Assembly: GCA_965199905.1 (NCBI GenBank)
Contig: OZ241366.1
Coordinates: 2,108,001-2,172,000 of the forward strand
Origin: Ilyomonas sp965199905
GTDB lineage: Bacteria; Bacteroidota; Bacteroidia; Chitinophagales; Chitinophagaceae
Length of the DNA: 64,000 nt
Direction of reading: 5' to 3'
Below, piece after piece: positions 63,374-64,000 of this stretch (position 1 is the stretch's first letter; each line of letters starts with the position of its first letter). The notes beneath the pieces were generated by a model that had not been told where the DNA came from, searched no databases, and saw only the letters and a program-made list of their open reading frames with translations. The translations under genes and the position numbers were made by a program.

Positions 63374-63572
63374 ACAACTCGGTATTGCTTGCTTGCAGGC
63401 GGGGCGATAGCGTCGTGACTGCCGGTAACCGAAGCTAAACTAATATTTTATTGTTGATGTTTACTTACTAATGCTCACCTGCGTTCCGTCGTGCTGGAAC
63501 TAAAGCTGAACAACGTTATTACTGCTGATGCTGCGCCGTGTCTGCCCCGCTTGCAGCAATACTTTTCCTACG
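63374..63572. repeat. Inverted-repeat element, copy 2
   Basis: GGTATTGCTTGCTTGCAGGC (63381-63400) followed by GGGGC pairs with GCCCCGCTTGCAGCAATAC (63544-63562). The internal TTCCGTC, GCTGAT and the final TCTGCCCC are shared with copy 1. CAAC (63375-63378) is also shared just before the left arm. The bases 63573-63795 hold no gene. Confidence 0.55.
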
Positions 63573-63795
63573 TTTACAAATCATTAGTTTTAGATACAAA
63601 TTGAGAGAACAGAAGGCTCAAATAAGATAGTCAATACTTATAAGCTTATAGCTTCTCTAACATGCTTATCCTGAGCCTTCCTTTTACTCACATGCCGGAC
63701 AGTTCATTGAGCAAAAAGCTCGTGTTAGGATAGTGGGCACACGGTAAGATTGTTCTTCCGTCTTTTCCTTACTTAAAATTAATAAAGATTTTCTT

Positions 63796-64000
63796 ATGAA
63801 TGAAACAACTCTCTATTGCGGTATTGACGTTTCCTGCGATACGCTCGATGTTTGTTATCAGGATGAAGGCAAGGTGCTGCAACATGTTAAAGTGACCAAC
63901 AACACAAAAGGGTTTACGCAGTTGCTGAAATCAACCGGACGGGATTACCGCTTTGTAATGGAAGCCACCGGTGTTTACCATATCTCCCTGATGTTCTTTC
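63796..64000 (+). CDS. IS110-family transposase, 5' part
   Basis: The visible 68 residues read MNETTLYCGIDVSCDTLDVC and later RFVMEATGVYHISL. The first aspartate (GIDVS) and the glutamate (MEATG) are the start of the DEDD catalytic set of IS110/IS1111 transposases. The gene runs off the window at 64000, so the element end and target site cannot be seen. Confidence 0.9.
   Translation, partial: MNETTLYCGIDVSCDTLDVCYQDEGKVLQHVKVTNNTKGFTQLLKSTGRDYRFVMEATGVYHISLMFF

Overview
The window looks like part of a Bacteroidota chromosome, most likely a soil or rhizosphere member of the Chitinophagaceae type. The evidence is a SusC/SusD pair with a large glycoside hydrolase locus, promoter boxes of the TAnnTTTG type, a Bacteroidota-type mobilization module, a DUF6266 protein and an integrase of the Bacteroidota tyrosine-recombinase type. 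The species call is inference; no rRNA is present.

Layout. (1) 1-9200 is the mobilization and maintenance part of an integrative or conjugative element: small GIY-YIG protein, SSB, DUF932, a stand-alone MutS domain I-like protein, RadC/JAB protein, Toprim primase-like protein, an oriT-like hairpin, MobC, relaxase and a TraG/VirD4 coupling protein. Two structurally similar leader elements (441-585 and 3304-3430) precede the GIY-YIG and radC genes. (2) 9377-15373 is a tightly overlapping three-gene operon (adenine-type DNA methyltransferase, SF2 helicase, GIY-YIG nuclease) that looks like an ATP-dependent restriction-modification system. (3) 15453-16299 is an IS5-family element with a -1 frameshift transposase. 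(4) 16.4-22.0 kb is an accessory strip: an orphan HNH endonuclease, a two-gene AAA ATPase plus PD-(D/E)XK-like protein unit, a DUF6266 gene, and intergenic hairpin repeats that sit between these modules.

(5) 22.5-59.7 kb is a plant-glycan utilization locus, nearly all on the minus strand. SusC/SusD import is followed by an esterase, three GH43 enzymes, GH106 and GH78 alpha-L-rhamnosidases, a GH51 arabinofuranosidase and a GH99-like protein. Next to it is a full rhamnose pathway: RhaT, RhaEW, RhaM, RhaI and RhaK turn rhamnose into DHAP and lactate, and LutABC oxidises the lactate. A GntR regulator (frameshifted here) and an AraC regulator are divergent from it. A further operon encodes an MFS sugar porter, a PhyH-type dioxygenase, a sugar isomerase/epimerase-like protein and a large alpha-glucuronidase-like secreted protein. 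The susC and rhaT promoters share a 22-bp operator-like motif at the same distance from the -7 box, which ties polymer import to rhamnose catabolism.

(6) 60.1-64.0 kb begins with a decayed RecG-like gene, then a terminator and the 3' half of a CAU-anticodon tRNA, read as an attachment site. A tyrosine integrase follows, so a second integrated element appears to start here and leave the window on the right. Its visible part carries a small membrane protein between two similar ~195-bp inverted-repeat elements and the start of an IS110-family transposase. Three genes or gene remnants carry single frameshifts (GntR, GH99-like, RecG-like); two of these are one extra T, so sequencing error must be excluded.
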